22,232 bases of DNA from Cladosporium sp. IMV 00045 (GCA_001931905.2 MSJI02000614.1:1-22232), one strand, 5' to 3'. Positions 1-10,686 are shown, counted from the first letter of the stretch. Translations and numbers: made by a program. The notes: generated from the letters alone by a model not told the origin.

Positions 1-88
1 CAAACAGCGAGAAGAAAATGTAACGCGGATTCCAGTACATACAGTCGTAGCTCGCATCTTGCTGGCCATTCTGGCCGCTGTAGCTCAT
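1..88 (-). CDS. 5' end of an unidentified minus-strand gene, cut by the window edge
   Basis: On the minus strand an ATG at 88 (G at -3) opens a Gln/Ser/Tyr-rich N-terminus, MSYSGQNGQQDASYD. After 15 codons plus one base, a textbook fungal donor GTATGT begins at 42, so the first exon may end at 43 with the rest beyond the window. The frame is also open without splicing to the edge, so the exon end is not settled. The sequence upstream on that strand (89 to about 300) is rich in C and T, as expected for a fungal promoter or leader. No family can be assigned from 15-29 residues. The gene is inferred from start context, donor and leader composition only. Confidence 0.4.
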   Translation of the reverse strand, partial: MSYSGQNGQQDASYDCMYWNPRYIFFSLF

Positions 89-3000
89 GACTTGTGCCAG
101 TTTGAAGACAGGCAGCGGTTGGCGCTGAATGATTGGGTGTGGTTGGAACGGGTATGTCCTGCTCTTATGGAATGGTGCGAGGGTGCCGATTGAGGAGTCT
201 GACAGTAGTCGAATGAAGCAATGGAGGGAGGGTTCAGGATGTATCGTTCATAGTAGGAGAAGCGGTGCGGAGGAGGTGAGTACGGTTGTTGCGACGGGAA
301 GATGGAGAGATGTTGTCGGTTATTAGGAGGGTCGACACTGGGCTATTATTCAGCATGAGACTACAATGGGTGTTTCATGTGCTATTGTCTTCACCTGTCA
401 ATGAGATCCTATTGTCCGACCCTCGCTGTCGAGTCCGCGGGCCAGCCGGGCGCACTAGCGCAGTCTTCGGGCTCGTATCGTAGGAGGGCGGTGGCTATTT
501 CGCGCAGTACCTGAAGATACTGCAAGCACAATATCTTGCGATATATTGAGGGCTCCGCGCTCTGCTATTGTGCGGCGTGGTGGTGAAGTGAAGTGTGCAT
601 CGACGAGGTGGTGGTCCGTTGAGGTGTCGCTGGCTTTCACATGCTCACTCGACTCCGCGCTGGCGATGAGCATGTGAAAGCCAGGAAACGCCAAGCGGGG
701 GGAAAGCCACCTTCTTCAGCCACGTTCTAAGGCTGGTGTGAGGCATCCTCGGCGGGCCCAGTCCTCGAGCCATGTTCCTTGTTGATGAGTAAGGTGTATA
801 TATTTGATCATCTGCTCTTTTGCATCCTTGTTAGCACTCGCGTGCTTGCTCCTTGTTGTCACGCCGAGAGTCGGCATCCTACCTAGCGTTCGTCACACTG
901 CAGGATCCGTCTATCCGAGATCTTGCGACATTTTTGCAGTAGGCCGGAACGCTGTCAGGGATATCGTAGGCATCCTGGATTACCGTGCTCTTTTGTAGTA
1001 CGCAGAAACGCTCGATTCGGCGCCTCTGAGGCTCAGCAAGTGCGGCAATTCAAAGTAGTAACGTCTCTGGCATTGAGGGCTTGTGGCTCAGGCTTCCTGC
1101 AGTTGTCAGTCAGTATCGCTATGCAAACGCTTTGGGAATACCATAAATGCTGATAATGCACACTCTCGGAGTGCTCGTATGTTGACGGTCCTCTCTCTTG
1201 TTCGGCGGGAATCGAGCGAGATCTACATGTAAGCTCTTACCCGACGGGTGTAACAAAACCACAAGGAGATTGTACTGGTTGCGGACACAGTCGAGTCTGC
1301 TTGTACGACGTCTGTACGACAACACCTGATATGGTCCTTGGCCTATCAGGCAGATGCCATTATTGAACTTCGATTCGGAGGGGTTATATTCCTCCTTGGA
1401 GGAAGAAATGTGGTTTGGTAAAAGCAACTCGTCCGATCGGTGACTAGGCGATTTGCAGCTGATGTGACTGCTTGACCCGCACACCTCATTCCTGGACGGA
1501 TAGTATTCGAGTACATGTATTCACTTCTGCTTTCGAAAATTGAAGAAAGTGTTGCTGACACTTCTTCGCCCCTTTGTTCGTAACCAATGATTCCAGGGAG
1601 TCACATCAGATTAAAATGGCTCATATGCCTGTCTGGGCTTATCCAATTTTCATACTCGGTTTTACACGCCGAAATTAGAGAACCAATAGATATATCAGTG
1701 GCTTTTATGTGATCTGCTGGTGGATATCGAAAAGGCGAACATTATGCACACGTTCAGCGTACAGCCTGAACGGTGATGCCAGTCTGTGAACAAACGAGCT
1801 GTGCCATACAACTGTCGGAGTCTGGTTCAGCATGAATGTGCTACACAGTTAGCTCCAAGAAAACGCAATGATGTTCTAATCCAGAATGATCACATCACAA
1901 TCATTCACTCCTCGGACGAATCTATTATTATGATCTCGCACACGACAACAAGACCATCTTTCAGCCTCTCCAATCAGAGTAGCGAAACGCAACGCTAGCC
2001 CATAAGAGGCTAGCTCTAAACAGCCCACTTCTCTTCTCATCGCACGCCGCTTCTCCGACCTGATATACAGACCCATTTTCCATCTATTCATTGTCCTTAT
2101 TGAAGCGCTGGTGCGAGGAAAGGAATGTGACCACCACTGCATATACATCTCAACCATCATGAGCGCCAGGAAATGAAACAACTTCACCATCCATCTCGCC
2201 GCCGACGGGGAATCTGCGCCTTGAGTTCTAGCCTTGCGGCTACTCGCATTGAAGCCCGTCATCCTGCATGAATGGGCCGGTGAAAGAACCCACGAATGGC
2301 GGGATTGGCGACGGCGCGCGACGGATACTCCGAGATGCCACACGATTACCGTGTGTGCCGTGGCCCGGGGGTTGCGAAATGCTTTCAAGACGTGGGCTGA
2401 CATGCCCGACCGGAGCTCTTTCTCCTAGAGAGTGATGCGGCATCCAGATCACATCTAATGCTGCCAGATAGAGTTTCCCCTAAGAGACGGCCGACTCTTG
2501 AGACTATAGGCAACGGCAAACGCTCCAGCTCAACATTCGCTGGTCTCTTCGCGCAGAAATGGCAATATAGAAGCCGCGTCGAAGCCAGAAAGAAAAGGCC
2601 GTTAGATCGTTCTCAAAGATCCAGCACCAAGACCCACCGGCGAGCCCGCAGACACTAAACTCTTGAAAACTGATATGCCGCCAGCTTTTCGAGAGAGCCG
2701 ATTCAAATGTACGGATCGGCCTTCGAATTCTCCTCGTTCTGACCGCCTTCTACTGTTCGGCTTCGCCTTCGCTTGCCCTAAAAGACGGATCAGTGTATGT
2801 TCCTGAAGTATCCACAGTCCTGCGTCGTGGCCTACTGCCATCGATTGTCAATACTTGTCGTGACTGGCGGTCCGTGTCTCGGCTTCACACAAAGATGGTC
2901 GCCCGGATGCTGCCCTGCGTTGCCGTCGAGGGTACATCCTCGTCAACTCCACTACAAAGCACGCGCTAATAACACCATCACACTGGTCCAGACAGAGGCC

Positions 3001-3227
3001 ATTCGTGTGGTTGTGGTGTGCTCCATCCTTAAGCTGCAGAAGGATCAGATGGGTTATCGCTGCTCTAGCGACCTCTCAGGCGTGATCAACGAGTGCAGGT
3101 CTTGTCCATGCACGTTTCTCCTCATTCATAAAGCCTCTTCTCCCCCTTGTCGACCGTCTTTCTTTGGCATTTACATTGAAGCCATCCCCTCCCCTTCAGT
3201 CTGGAAATGTAAGCACACCTAATCAAT
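89..3227. other. Long intergenic region without a convincing gene
   Basis: This 3.1-kb stretch separates the left minus-strand gene from the plus-strand zinc-finger gene, so it is a divergent promoter region. Short open frames occur on both strands, but none has a recognisable domain. The longest ATG-started one runs 2403 to 1876 on the minus strand (175 codons) and I regard it as probably chance. The features seen are the inverted repeat at 630-684, a TATA-like stretch near 798-806, and a pyrimidine-rich leader at about 3115-3205 just before the zinc-finger gene. No tRNA-like T-loop, transposase or long terminal repeat was seen. Confidence 0.6.
630..684. repeat. Perfect 18-bp inverted repeat with 19-nt spacer
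   Basis: The left arm CTGGCTTTCACATGCTCA (630-647) is exactly reverse-complementary to the right arm at 667-684, with 648-666 as spacer. Pairing stops sharply on both sides. Each arm carries the 11-mer GCTTTCACATG, which also occurs upstream of the ABC transporter and of the hydrolase. It could be a hairpin in a transcript, a pair of inverted protein-binding sites or the remnant of a small element; nothing here separates these. Confidence 0.85.
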
Positions 3228-4136
3228 ATGTCGCCCGGAGATTCGGAGTACACTACCGAAAGTGGGCGTCGTGACAGCGCATACTCTCCGCAACCCATGC
3301 AGGGACCTTCGCTCGCACGCTTGCGTTCCCACGATGTTCATCCGACGATTGAAGATTGGAGTCACCTCCCAGACACAGCAGGCCCCAAGTTCGCCGTCCA
3401 AGCATACACGTTCCCGGAAGGCCCAGCAAGCGTTCCAAGATCCTTGCCGCTCGATACAAGCTCGATGACGCCTCTCACGCTTCAGAATCTCTCAGACTTC
3501 GGTTCCGTCTACCCCGAGTCGGTTCCGTCGCTGGCGTCATCTTCATCCGTCGCCAGCAGACCATCCCTGTCGAGCTCGGCCGCTGGGTCTGTAGGGCAGA
3601 TCTACCGGCTTGATCCAGATGGAGAAGAGGATGAAGATCTGGGCACCACTCAGCATCTAGGTATTACCTCGCCTCGTCCAGCATTCCAGAAGCCCATTAC
3701 ACCATGTCTCTTCAGCTTCCTCGGGTGTCAGCAATCGAATTTCCTAAACGCCGAGCACTGGTATGAGCACTCCAAGACCCACTTCCGTGGTCATCCGCCG
3801 CCGAGCACTCTTCTATGTCCGTATACGTCGTGCCCATGGGGAGTGTCGAGTAGGGATGGCGAAGAAGCGTGGGCCGCGCGATGGGAGCACCTCGAGGGGG
3901 AGCACGACGTTCTCGTCGACGGCGAGAAACTGCGCGAGAAGCGCGACCCGCTGCTGTACACACACCTCTGGAAGTTTCGTGTCATTACCGACGCACAGCT
4001 CCAAGAGTTGCGGCCCTCCGGCCAGCTTGGGTCCAACAGACAGCCATACGTGACGACCGAGAAAGCACCCAAGTCTCCACGTCGTCAGAGGAAACCGCCG
4101 TCGAGTCGTCCTGAGGATCCATGGTGTAGGCGTTGA
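3228..4136 (+). CDS. C2H2-like zinc-finger domain protein (fungal-specific, degenerate fingers)
   Basis: A single-exon gene of 302 residues, starting at an ATG preceded by a CT-rich leader. Residues 1-150 are Ser/Pro-rich and low in predicted structure, with an acidic patch (DGEEDEDLG, 131-139). Two finger-like units follow. The first has Cys160 and Cys167 with His177/181/185; the second has Cys197 and Cys202 with His221 and His226. Spacing is looser than a classical C2H2 finger. After them comes an ordered segment with a HLWKFRVITDAQLQELR-type helix pair (246-262), then a basic Lys/Arg/Pro-rich tail. Filamentous ascomycetes carry many proteins with this arrangement, usually annotated as C2H2 zinc-finger domain proteins and mostly uncharacterised. 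A nuclear regulatory role is inferred, not shown. The gene converges on the ABC transporter gene downstream. Confidence 0.85.
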   Translation: MSPGDSEYTTESGRRDSAYSPQPMQGPSLARLRSHDVHPTIEDWSHLPDTAGPKFAVQAYTFPEGPASVPRSLPLDTSSMTPLTLQNLSDFGSVYPESVPSLASSSSVASRPSLSSSAAGSVGQIYRLDPDGEEDEDLGTTQHLGITSPRPAFQKPITPCLFSFLGCQQSNFLNAEHWYEHSKTHFRGHPPPSTLLCPYTSCPWGVSSRDGEEAWAARWEHLEGEHDVLVDGEKLREKRDPLLYTHLWKFRVITDAQLQELRPSGQLGSNRQPYVTTEKAPKSPRRQRKPPSSRPEDPWCRR

Positions 4137-5103
4137 GAAGGCCTGATGTTGCAGGGTGATCCAGATCCAAACCGGTCTGGTTCCTTAGTCCGAACTTTTT
4201 GGGGCTCGTTATTCTCATTTCAGCAGGGTTTCGTCTTGCATCATGGAGGGAAACACAAGTCGTGCTCTTCAACCATGCAAGATGAACCCTATGACGGCCG
4301 AAGATTTCTTTCTCTCTTGTCTTTTACGAATCTTTCTTTTTTGAACCCATGGCTGCGTTTGAGCGAGATCTTTGTTCACGGTCGCTTTCTTGTGCGAGAT
4401 TTTTTTTTTCCTTGTTCCTTTTGAAGGACGAACGGTTGCACAGCAACGGCCCTTGCTTGCTCGCTGACAAGCAAGGGGTGCTGAGGCAGCAAAGCGGGAC
4501 GAGTTTGAAGCGAAGAAAACCACGAATTGTGTTTGACGAGAAACGAACGAACGAGCGGAGCAAGTTATGCCATTTCCTTTCCCCGATTATGTATTTCCTA
4601 AATATATGCAAGGTCTGACTTTCCATCACTGCCTGCTCTTTTTTTGCCACCAAATCATCGTACACGAGACTTGCTGCGCCTCGCTTTTTTTTGCCCAGGC
4701 AATCGAGGCAATTGTGATATGACGCTTAGCGCCTCGTATATGTGATATGTACGTACCTCGTCGGGCCTCCAGCGCGAGGCAACCACACCTTTTCTTGGGG
4801 GCTTTGTGAAGAAAGTGATTAGCTGTCTTTTGATGGAAGGGTAGAGATGCAAGAGGAGGTTACTACTGGCTGAAATTTAAGGACGCTTATTTCATTCTCA
4901 TTACATCAGACTCTTTGTCGTATACGACGATCTCAGCTAGTGTTGTTCTAACGATGTATCGATTGCCTGATTGTGTCCACGTAGCAACACCAGTATCCAC
5001 GACCGACCACTCACAGCGCTGGACCAACTCTTTAAACCATCAGAGCCCAAAATCCAGGGCGTTGCCTCCAAGCCGCAAGGCGAAAGGTACCGTCACATCA
5101 ATC
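4137..5103. other. Convergent intergenic region (3' ends of the zinc-finger and ABC transporter genes)
   Basis: Two genes end toward each other here, so this should hold both 3' UTRs and polyadenylation sites. It contains T-runs on the plus strand (around 4401-4410, 4639-4645 and 4685-4692) and the hairpin at 4441-4483. Open frames of 60-110 codons on both strands lack domains and look like chance. Motifs such as GTGATATG and GCGCCTCG recur around 4680-4780 without a clear repeat unit. Confidence 0.6.
4441..4483 (+). other. Strong stem-loop in the presumed 3' UTR of the zinc-finger gene
   Basis: CCCTTGCTTG (4450-4459) pairs perfectly with CAAGCAAGGG (4468-4477) around an 8-nt loop. An outer stem, CAGCA (4441-4445) with TGCTG (4479-4483), extends it across a small asymmetric bulge. 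It lies about 305 nt after the zinc-finger stop codon. It may act as an RNA structure in the 3' UTR or near the 3' end; its position between convergent genes is all the evidence for a role. Confidence 0.6.
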
Positions 5104-7397
5104 TCACCCACCCGCCTCCAGCTCCGCGATCCTCTTCTCTACCTCCGGCACGCCCCTAAGCAGCACGTCCAGCTCATCCTTCTCGTCCTCCAACCTCAAC
5201 CTCCTCTCCGCATCGAGTTTCGTAAAAACGTAACCTCCCTGACCGTCAAACTGCAGAATCCATCCGTGATACCGCCACAAGCTGCGACGGTGCGAGACGG
5301 TCATGAGCGTGATGCCCAACCGCTTGGCCTCGTCGTACATGACCTTCTCCACCTCCGCGGTGACGGAGGAGGTGCACTCGTCCAGGATGGCGTATTTGGG
5401 GGCGTGGTAGAAGAGGCGCGCGGCGGCGATGCGTTGCTGGTTGCCGGTAGAGAGGACGTCCGTCCATTCGGCTTCGGTGTCCAAGCCGCTTGCGGGTTGT
5501 TTGCCGTTTTCGGTGGGAGTGGCTTTGGTTGATGTGGGCAGGCCGAGGAGGGTGTCGATGCCGAGAACTTTGAGGATTTCCATCAGGTCTTGGTCGGTGA
5601 CGCCCTTTTTGCGCATCTCGAACAGGCCGTCGGGGTACAGGATTTGCTGTCGGAGAGTTCCTTTACTAAGGTACGGGCGCTGGGGGATGTAGAAGATGTC
5701 TTCGCTGGGCGGTTTGCGCACTTTGCCGCCGTAGACGGGCCAGAGGCCGCCGAGGATGCGGAACAGAGAGGACTTTCCGCATCCGTTGGGGCCGACGATG
5801 AGTAGATGGTCGCCTCGTTGGATGTGGAAATTGAGGGCTTTGATCAGAACGTCGCCGTTGGGAGAGACGATGGGCACGTTCTCAAACTTGATGTCTTCAC
5901 CTTCCTCCTGCTCGCCCCTACCGCTCAGGATAGCGGAATTGGCGTCTGTGGAGGCAGACGAGACGAGCTGCTTCTCGAAGTGTCCACGGCGGAGATCTGC
6001 AAGAACTTCAAGCAGCGTGCTGACTCTGCTGGTGTAGCCTGCGAGCTGCGAGACTTCCTTGTACGAAAACATCAAACGACCAAAAGCATCACTGCTCGCC
6101 AGCAGCAGTCGTCGGCTCGTGATGAAACTCTCCGTCCTATCGCGACTAGCACCCCCAGCAGCCCCAATAGCGCCAGGGACCTGAAAGAAAACCGGAATAG
6201 AGCAAAGGAGCAGCCCAAGAGCACCCCAGAAGTACTTGACAACGAAATCTTCCATGATACCATGGTAGAACTTCCGCCTCAAGATACGGTTGACATGTTT
6301 GATCAGAGTGAAGTAGCCCTTGTCCAAGGCATCTTTCTCCGCCTCATGCCCGTTGTACAAAGCGATCTCCTCGCTATAATCGATTAGGCGCGAATGCTGA
6401 AATCGAAACTCCCCCTCCAGCCGCGCCTCTTCGGCTACGTATTTGCCGAAAGGCGGCGTGAGCGCCCGCATCAAGCTCGCGCTCAGCTGGACCAGTAGAC
6501 TCATGGCGAAGAGACCCTCGCCGCCGACGCTACGGCTCAGACTCCAGTTGTAGATGATGAGGTCCAGGATGGGCTTGGACAGACTGCCGTATAGCTCAGC
6601 CAGGCTGTTGGAGAACTTACTCACGTCCACCGTGACTAGCTGATCGGCATTCTTTATCCGGTCGTCCAGAGCGGAGAGGGTGTAGAAAGTCATTTCGTGC
6701 AGATAACGGTTGTGGATATGGTGCGTCAGGCGCGTGCGATACCTCAAAGCCAGCGTCGTCTGATGCCATGATAGCTGCGTGAACGATTCATCAGCAAAAT
6801 ATCACCATGCAAACCTCACCCCATCACATGCATAAAGCAAATGAGAAAAACCAAGAGACATACCATAGAATTCGTAAACGTCGCCGGCACAGCAACAATC
6901 ATCCACCAAACCAGGCCCTTAGCAAACGCCTTGCCCCGCCCCTTAACCAGACTACTGACCAACCTCCCATCCAGCTCCGCAACATACAGACTGATAAGCG
7001 TCCTCAACACCAGAAAAACCGAATAACTCCCCAACAGCCGAATCTCCGCACTCTTCCAGCCCGGCACGCATATCCTCAACAACCTGCCCAAACTGCGGAA
7101 AAACTCCCTGTTCAGCTCGACTTTCTTGCGTCCCGCTGCTGGCTCGCCTTTGCCCTGCTGTGAGCCGCTCGTGCCGCCTCGTCGTCGTGCCTCTGCTACA
7201 CGTGCCGCGGCGGCTTTTTGCTCTTTGATCGTGCTGCGGATGCGGTTTGTGACGATGAGGAAGAGCGCGAGGTACACTCCGCGGGAGATACGGGTGCGGT
7301 TGGAGACGTAGAGGGTGGTGAGGTGGGCGAGGAGGCGTTTCAGAGAGCGCGTGGAGCAGGCTTGCTGCGCGAGCGAGAGGTGGGCGGCGGCGGTCAT
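5104..7397 (-). CDS. Peroxisomal long-chain fatty-acyl ABC half-transporter (ABCD family, Pxa1/Pxa2 type)
   Basis: Two exons, 7397-6864 and 6774-5104, joined across an 89-nt intron (GTATGT donor at 6863, CGCAG acceptor ending at 6775), encode 734 residues; phase 0 splicing joins TNSM to LSWHQ. The protein matches the ALDP/PMP70 plan. A peroxisomal-membrane targeting-like segment [14 protein letters not shown] is at 99-112, then [14 protein letters not shown] (131-144), membrane helices, and an EAA-like loop at about 293-318. The ATPase domain has Walker [10 protein letters not shown] (506-514), Q-loop Gln543, signature LSTGNQQR (619-626), Walker B YAILDEC (639-645) and H-loop His673. ABCD half-transporters dimerise and pass acyl-CoA or fatty acids into peroxisomes for beta-oxidation. 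The signature differs from LSGGQ. Whether this is the Pxa1 or Pxa2 paralogue cannot be decided by eye; the length slightly favours Pxa2. Confidence 0.95.
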
Positions 7398-7546
7398 GTT
7401 GTGGTGCTGCTGCCGAATGCGGGAGGGCGAGGGATGAGAGGCATTGACTGGGTGTGATGTGCAAGAAAGTGAGAGGAGAGAGGTGTGTGGTCTAGGTTGG
7501 CAGATGTATGTTGGCGTCTTGACTTGACTATGCCCATCCCTCTCGG

Positions 7547-7557
7547 GCTTTCACATG
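7547..7557 (-). promoter_or_regulatory. Copy of shared 11-mer CATGTGAAAGC upstream of the ABC transporter
   Basis: In gene orientation CATGTGAAAGC lies about 150-160 nt before the start codon. The same 11-mer occurs in both arms of the 630-684 inverted repeat and at 12588-12598. The identity is exact; the regulatory role is inferred. Confidence 0.4.
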
Positions 7558-7592
7558 TTGCTGCTCTCGTCTGGTTGTCATCTGAGCTTTGG

Positions 7593-7598
7593 CCGAGG
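7593..7598 (-). promoter_or_regulatory. CCTCGG, candidate fatty-acid response element
   Basis: CCTCGG is read on the minus strand 196-201 nt upstream of the transporter start. This hexamer is the known site of the FarA/FarB (Ctf1-type) Zn2Cys6 regulators that induce peroxisomal and beta-oxidation genes in filamentous fungi, so the placement suits the gene. A given hexamer is expected by chance about 0.3 times in a region this size, so the evidence is modest. Confidence 0.35.
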
Positions 7599-7964
7599 CT
7601 CCCCGGACTTGCTTCCTCCACACTCTTCTCCACACAAGCAAGAGATGAAGGGCCGTGCTGTTTGACACATGATAGACCATGACTCGCTGTCGATGATTAA
7701 AGATGAAAGACAGGAATTTGAATCGATGGTATGGATATTGGAAAAGATTCCAAAATCCTCTTGATAGTACAAAGTCTCTGTTTGGTCTAAATAATGAACT
7801 CCCGAATCCTTTAACATTGCCCATGGCAATAGGCACAAAGCTTCTATCAAGTCCTCCCCAAGATGAAGAGGCTCAAACAAAAGACAACACAAACAAGAAA
7901 CCAAGCTATGCTACACTGAACTCCTTCATGTAATCCTCATCGCTTGAATTCCTCCCTCACAACC

Positions 7965-10334
7965 TCACTTCCCAACCCCAAAAGCCCTAACCCACTCCCC
8001 AACCTCAAACCCCACCCTCCTCAAAGTCGACCCATCAATCTCCTCCGCCCCCCTTCTCACAACGAACAGCCTCTCCTCCTCAAATTGCTCGACACTCTTC
8101 CCCTTCTCCTCGCCATCTTTGACGTAGATCGTCAAATCCGGCCCGGCGACACCGCGCCACTGCGTCGCGTTCCACGACCAGTGGTCGTAGGGCGCGTAGT
8201 GCATGAGCGGAATGCGGCAGGCGAACGTGTTGCTGGCGTGCAGGGAGAAGAGGGGGAGGATGGCGATGGGCTTGGTCGACTGGGAGGGAGTGGGTTCGTC
8301 TTGGTTGTGGTTGTGGTTGTCGACGTCCATGATCTCGTTGAGGCTGGTTTTCTTGGGGGTGGCGTTTGGGTGGGCGGAGTCTGTTTGTGTGCCGTTGTGC
8401 GGTTTGGTCGGGGTGGTTTCTTCGTCGTCGTAGTTCTCGTCTACATCTCGAGCTGTTGAGGGTGCGGAGGTTGACATGGGTGTAGAGGATATATCCATAT
8501 TGCATGATTTGGCAGTATCAGACGGGGAGATGACGTCGTACTCAAGATCTTTGAGGATCGCTTTGCTCTTCGCGAGCCATTGTGCAGCGAGCATGTGGTA
8601 CTCAGCCATCGCCTCGTCTCTCCCACCTTTACCAGTGACATCAGGGCCATCGAGCAATGTGACGCGGACCTCGCTTTCCTTGTTCAGAGTGTCGCTCAAC
8701 CACTTTGCAAGATGCTTAACGACTTCGGCATTGTCGCCCTCGATGGCAATGAGTGGACCTCTGGGAGTATGTTCCTTGATTGCAGTGGGCGGCGCGAGCC
8801 TTCTCAGGATGGCAAGCTTCGCATCGAATGGCATGCCCATGATGGTCTCTTCGACGGAGTGACCAGCGGTAGACTTGGCCGATGCAGAAGCTCCATTGAC
8901 CGCACCAGTCTGCAGCGGTGGAAGCTGAAGGGAGCGATCAAGCGTATTGTGACCTTGAGACATGCGGTGTTGTTGGTAGCCAGGTCCTGGTCTGGGAGGA
9001 GGCGCCATGGGACCGGGAGGATTGATCACACCACGAAGGCCAGGCAGACTCTCATGACGGTTATGGGATGCGACGGACGTGGCCACTGCTGGGGAAAACA
9101 TGTTTGCATGCTGACCGGGCGCTTGACCAAACGGAAACGGTGTATCTGGAGCGATTGGTGTGCCAGCAGGAACGCTTGCGTAGCGCGGTGGCATGACGCG
9201 CTGGAGGGTGGGTTGGTGACTGTCAACGTTGAATCGACGGCGTTTGATGTCTGGGCTCAGCGGACCGATGTCGTCTCTTTCTTCGGGGTGATGATTTGCT
9301 GGCATCGTTTGGTATCTCATGCGACGGTTTGCTGGAGATTGAAGGCTGAGGTCGCGAAGAACAGGTAGAGTACGACTGACAGGAGTCGGGGCAGAGCCAG
9401 GCGTGTTAGTTGGGAGACCAGCTGTTGATGGGCTGGTTGTGTTGGAATGATGATTGTAAGGAGCCAGTATGGTACGTCCACCGCACTTCGTACACTTCGG
9501 TTTCTCTCCAGCAGAGCCAGGGGTATCTGAAGAAACGCTGTTGCGACGACCGTTACGCTTCGGCTGATAGCGATAGGTGGGATATTGCTGTTGATGGCGA
9601 AGCTTCTCTTCTTCGGCGAGAGCTTTCCACTCGTTCTTCACTTCCGCCGGTTGGTTGCGCCACTGCTCGCCGATGATCTTGGATATTTCTGGATTGGCAA
9701 GACCGGGATTCTGGGAGACGACCTTTCCTTGATGATGTTGGCGATAGAGGATGAATGCTATGGCATATCAGTACGGTTGATCTATTGAGCGCGTTCAATC
9801 ACTTCCAAATTGCTTACCGTTACGAGGCCTTGGAATCTTGGGTTCAGGCTGGCAGATGCAAACGTGAGCAGTCGTTGAGTCACCACTGCTGGCCCTGGTA
9901 TGTGCTGGGGTCACTTCGTGGCTATCGATCTCTTTGTCTTCTTCTTCAACAATGCCGGCGTTGCGTTTTCTTGCCGAGCGAGAGGGAGGGGACTCTTCAG
10001 GCGTCAACGGCGTTTTGGAGCTTCCTGAAGGGCTAGGAGCACTCCTAAGGGAACGGGTCGACACGTTTGAAGAGCCCCGTCTGCCACTGTTGGTATCCGC
10101 TGGGTGTGCGGATAGTGATCCTTGAGACTGAGACCTGGTTGAAACGGTGTGCTCACTCGGATCTTCTGGCATGTTTCGCTGCCACAACTGTCTAGTGAAG
10201 ATGATGGTGCCTTGCTCAGGGGCAGGCAGGGGGAGAAGACCGGGCTGCGGCGGCGGCTGCACTTGTATGGGAGGAATCCAGGTTGAGGGTGGGTGCAACG
10301 GAGGCAACAACGAGGAATTCTGGACGGCAGACAT
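7965..10334 (-). CDS. HMG-box transcription factor (MATA/Ste11-type HMG box)
   Basis: Exons 10334-9818 and 9757-7965 are joined across a 60-nt intron (GTAAGC donor at 9817, CATAG acceptor ending at 9758, branch-like TACTGAT), giving 769 residues. The intron splits one Ala codon and its removal restores the HMG-box core RPRNAFILYRQHHQ. The box covers about residues 166-235 (PEISKIIGEQWR at about 195-206). The first ATG in the open frame (10334) is taken as start; the open frame upstream has no ATG. Further on are a CTKCGG motif (Cys261, Cys264), a basic KRRR (345-348), a Pro-rich middle, a charged helical block (about 481-581), and a C-terminal segment with DHWSWNATQWRG (697-708). Boxes of this type bind minor-groove sites around CTTTGT and regulate mating and development in fungi (S. 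pombe Ste11, Podospora HMG proteins). Nuclear location is inferred. Confidence 0.93.
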
Positions 10335-10686
10335 GGGGAGAAGAGAATAGGCGACAAGGAAATGGCAGGGTCTTTGCAAGCCTCTTGTTCCACTGGCATG
10401 CTCTTCGACAATGAAAAGCAGAAGTGCCCAATAGATGTGCGTAACGAGTCAGGTATAGCCATTATACTCACAGAGAAAGAAGCGAGCCACTGTCGGCGTG
10501 GCTTTGTCCTTATTATTCAACAAGCAAGAGCAACGACGAAAAGGAACCTACCGTGGTATGCGACACCCCATTTCTTTGTCGTCCAATGACGAGCACAGTC
10601 AAGCCAAAGACCAAAAAGCGTGCGCTGATTGTTTTTGGAGTCGATGTTTCCGCTAGTGAGGCAGCTTGCATTGCTTGGGGTTGATC

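Larger units (their letters stand above)
7398..7964. promoter_or_regulatory. Intergenic promoter region of the ABC transporter; 3' end of the HMG-box gene
   Basis: This 567-nt gap lies between the HMG-box stop codon (7965) and the ABC transporter start (7397), both on the minus strand. It must hold the 3' UTR of the former and the promoter of the latter. I see two candidate elements (7547-7557 and 7593-7598, listed separately) and an AT-rich part at about 7680-7830. Short open frames here have no recognisable domain. Confidence 0.6.

Noticed and set aside
1876..2403. 175-codon ATG-started open frame on the minus strand in the left gene-free region
   Set aside because: No domain, unusual Arg/Trp/Met-rich composition, no coding-like codon choice, and a length that can arise by chance in 22 kb of six frames.
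5806..6387. 193-codon plus-strand open frame, and the 205-codon one at 4915-5532
   Set aside because: Antisense to the ABC transporter exon, or overlapping its 3' end, without independent evidence.
8290..8325. GGTTGT repeats, like a microsatellite
   Set aside because: They encode the Asn/His run of the HMG-box protein (minus strand) and need no other explanation; the similar run near 19040 encodes the Asn run in the MAPKKK N-terminus.
8580..9368. 262-codon plus-strand open frame
   Set aside because: Lies entirely antisense to the second exon of the HMG-box gene; its translation shows no family and is a shadow of that coding sequence.
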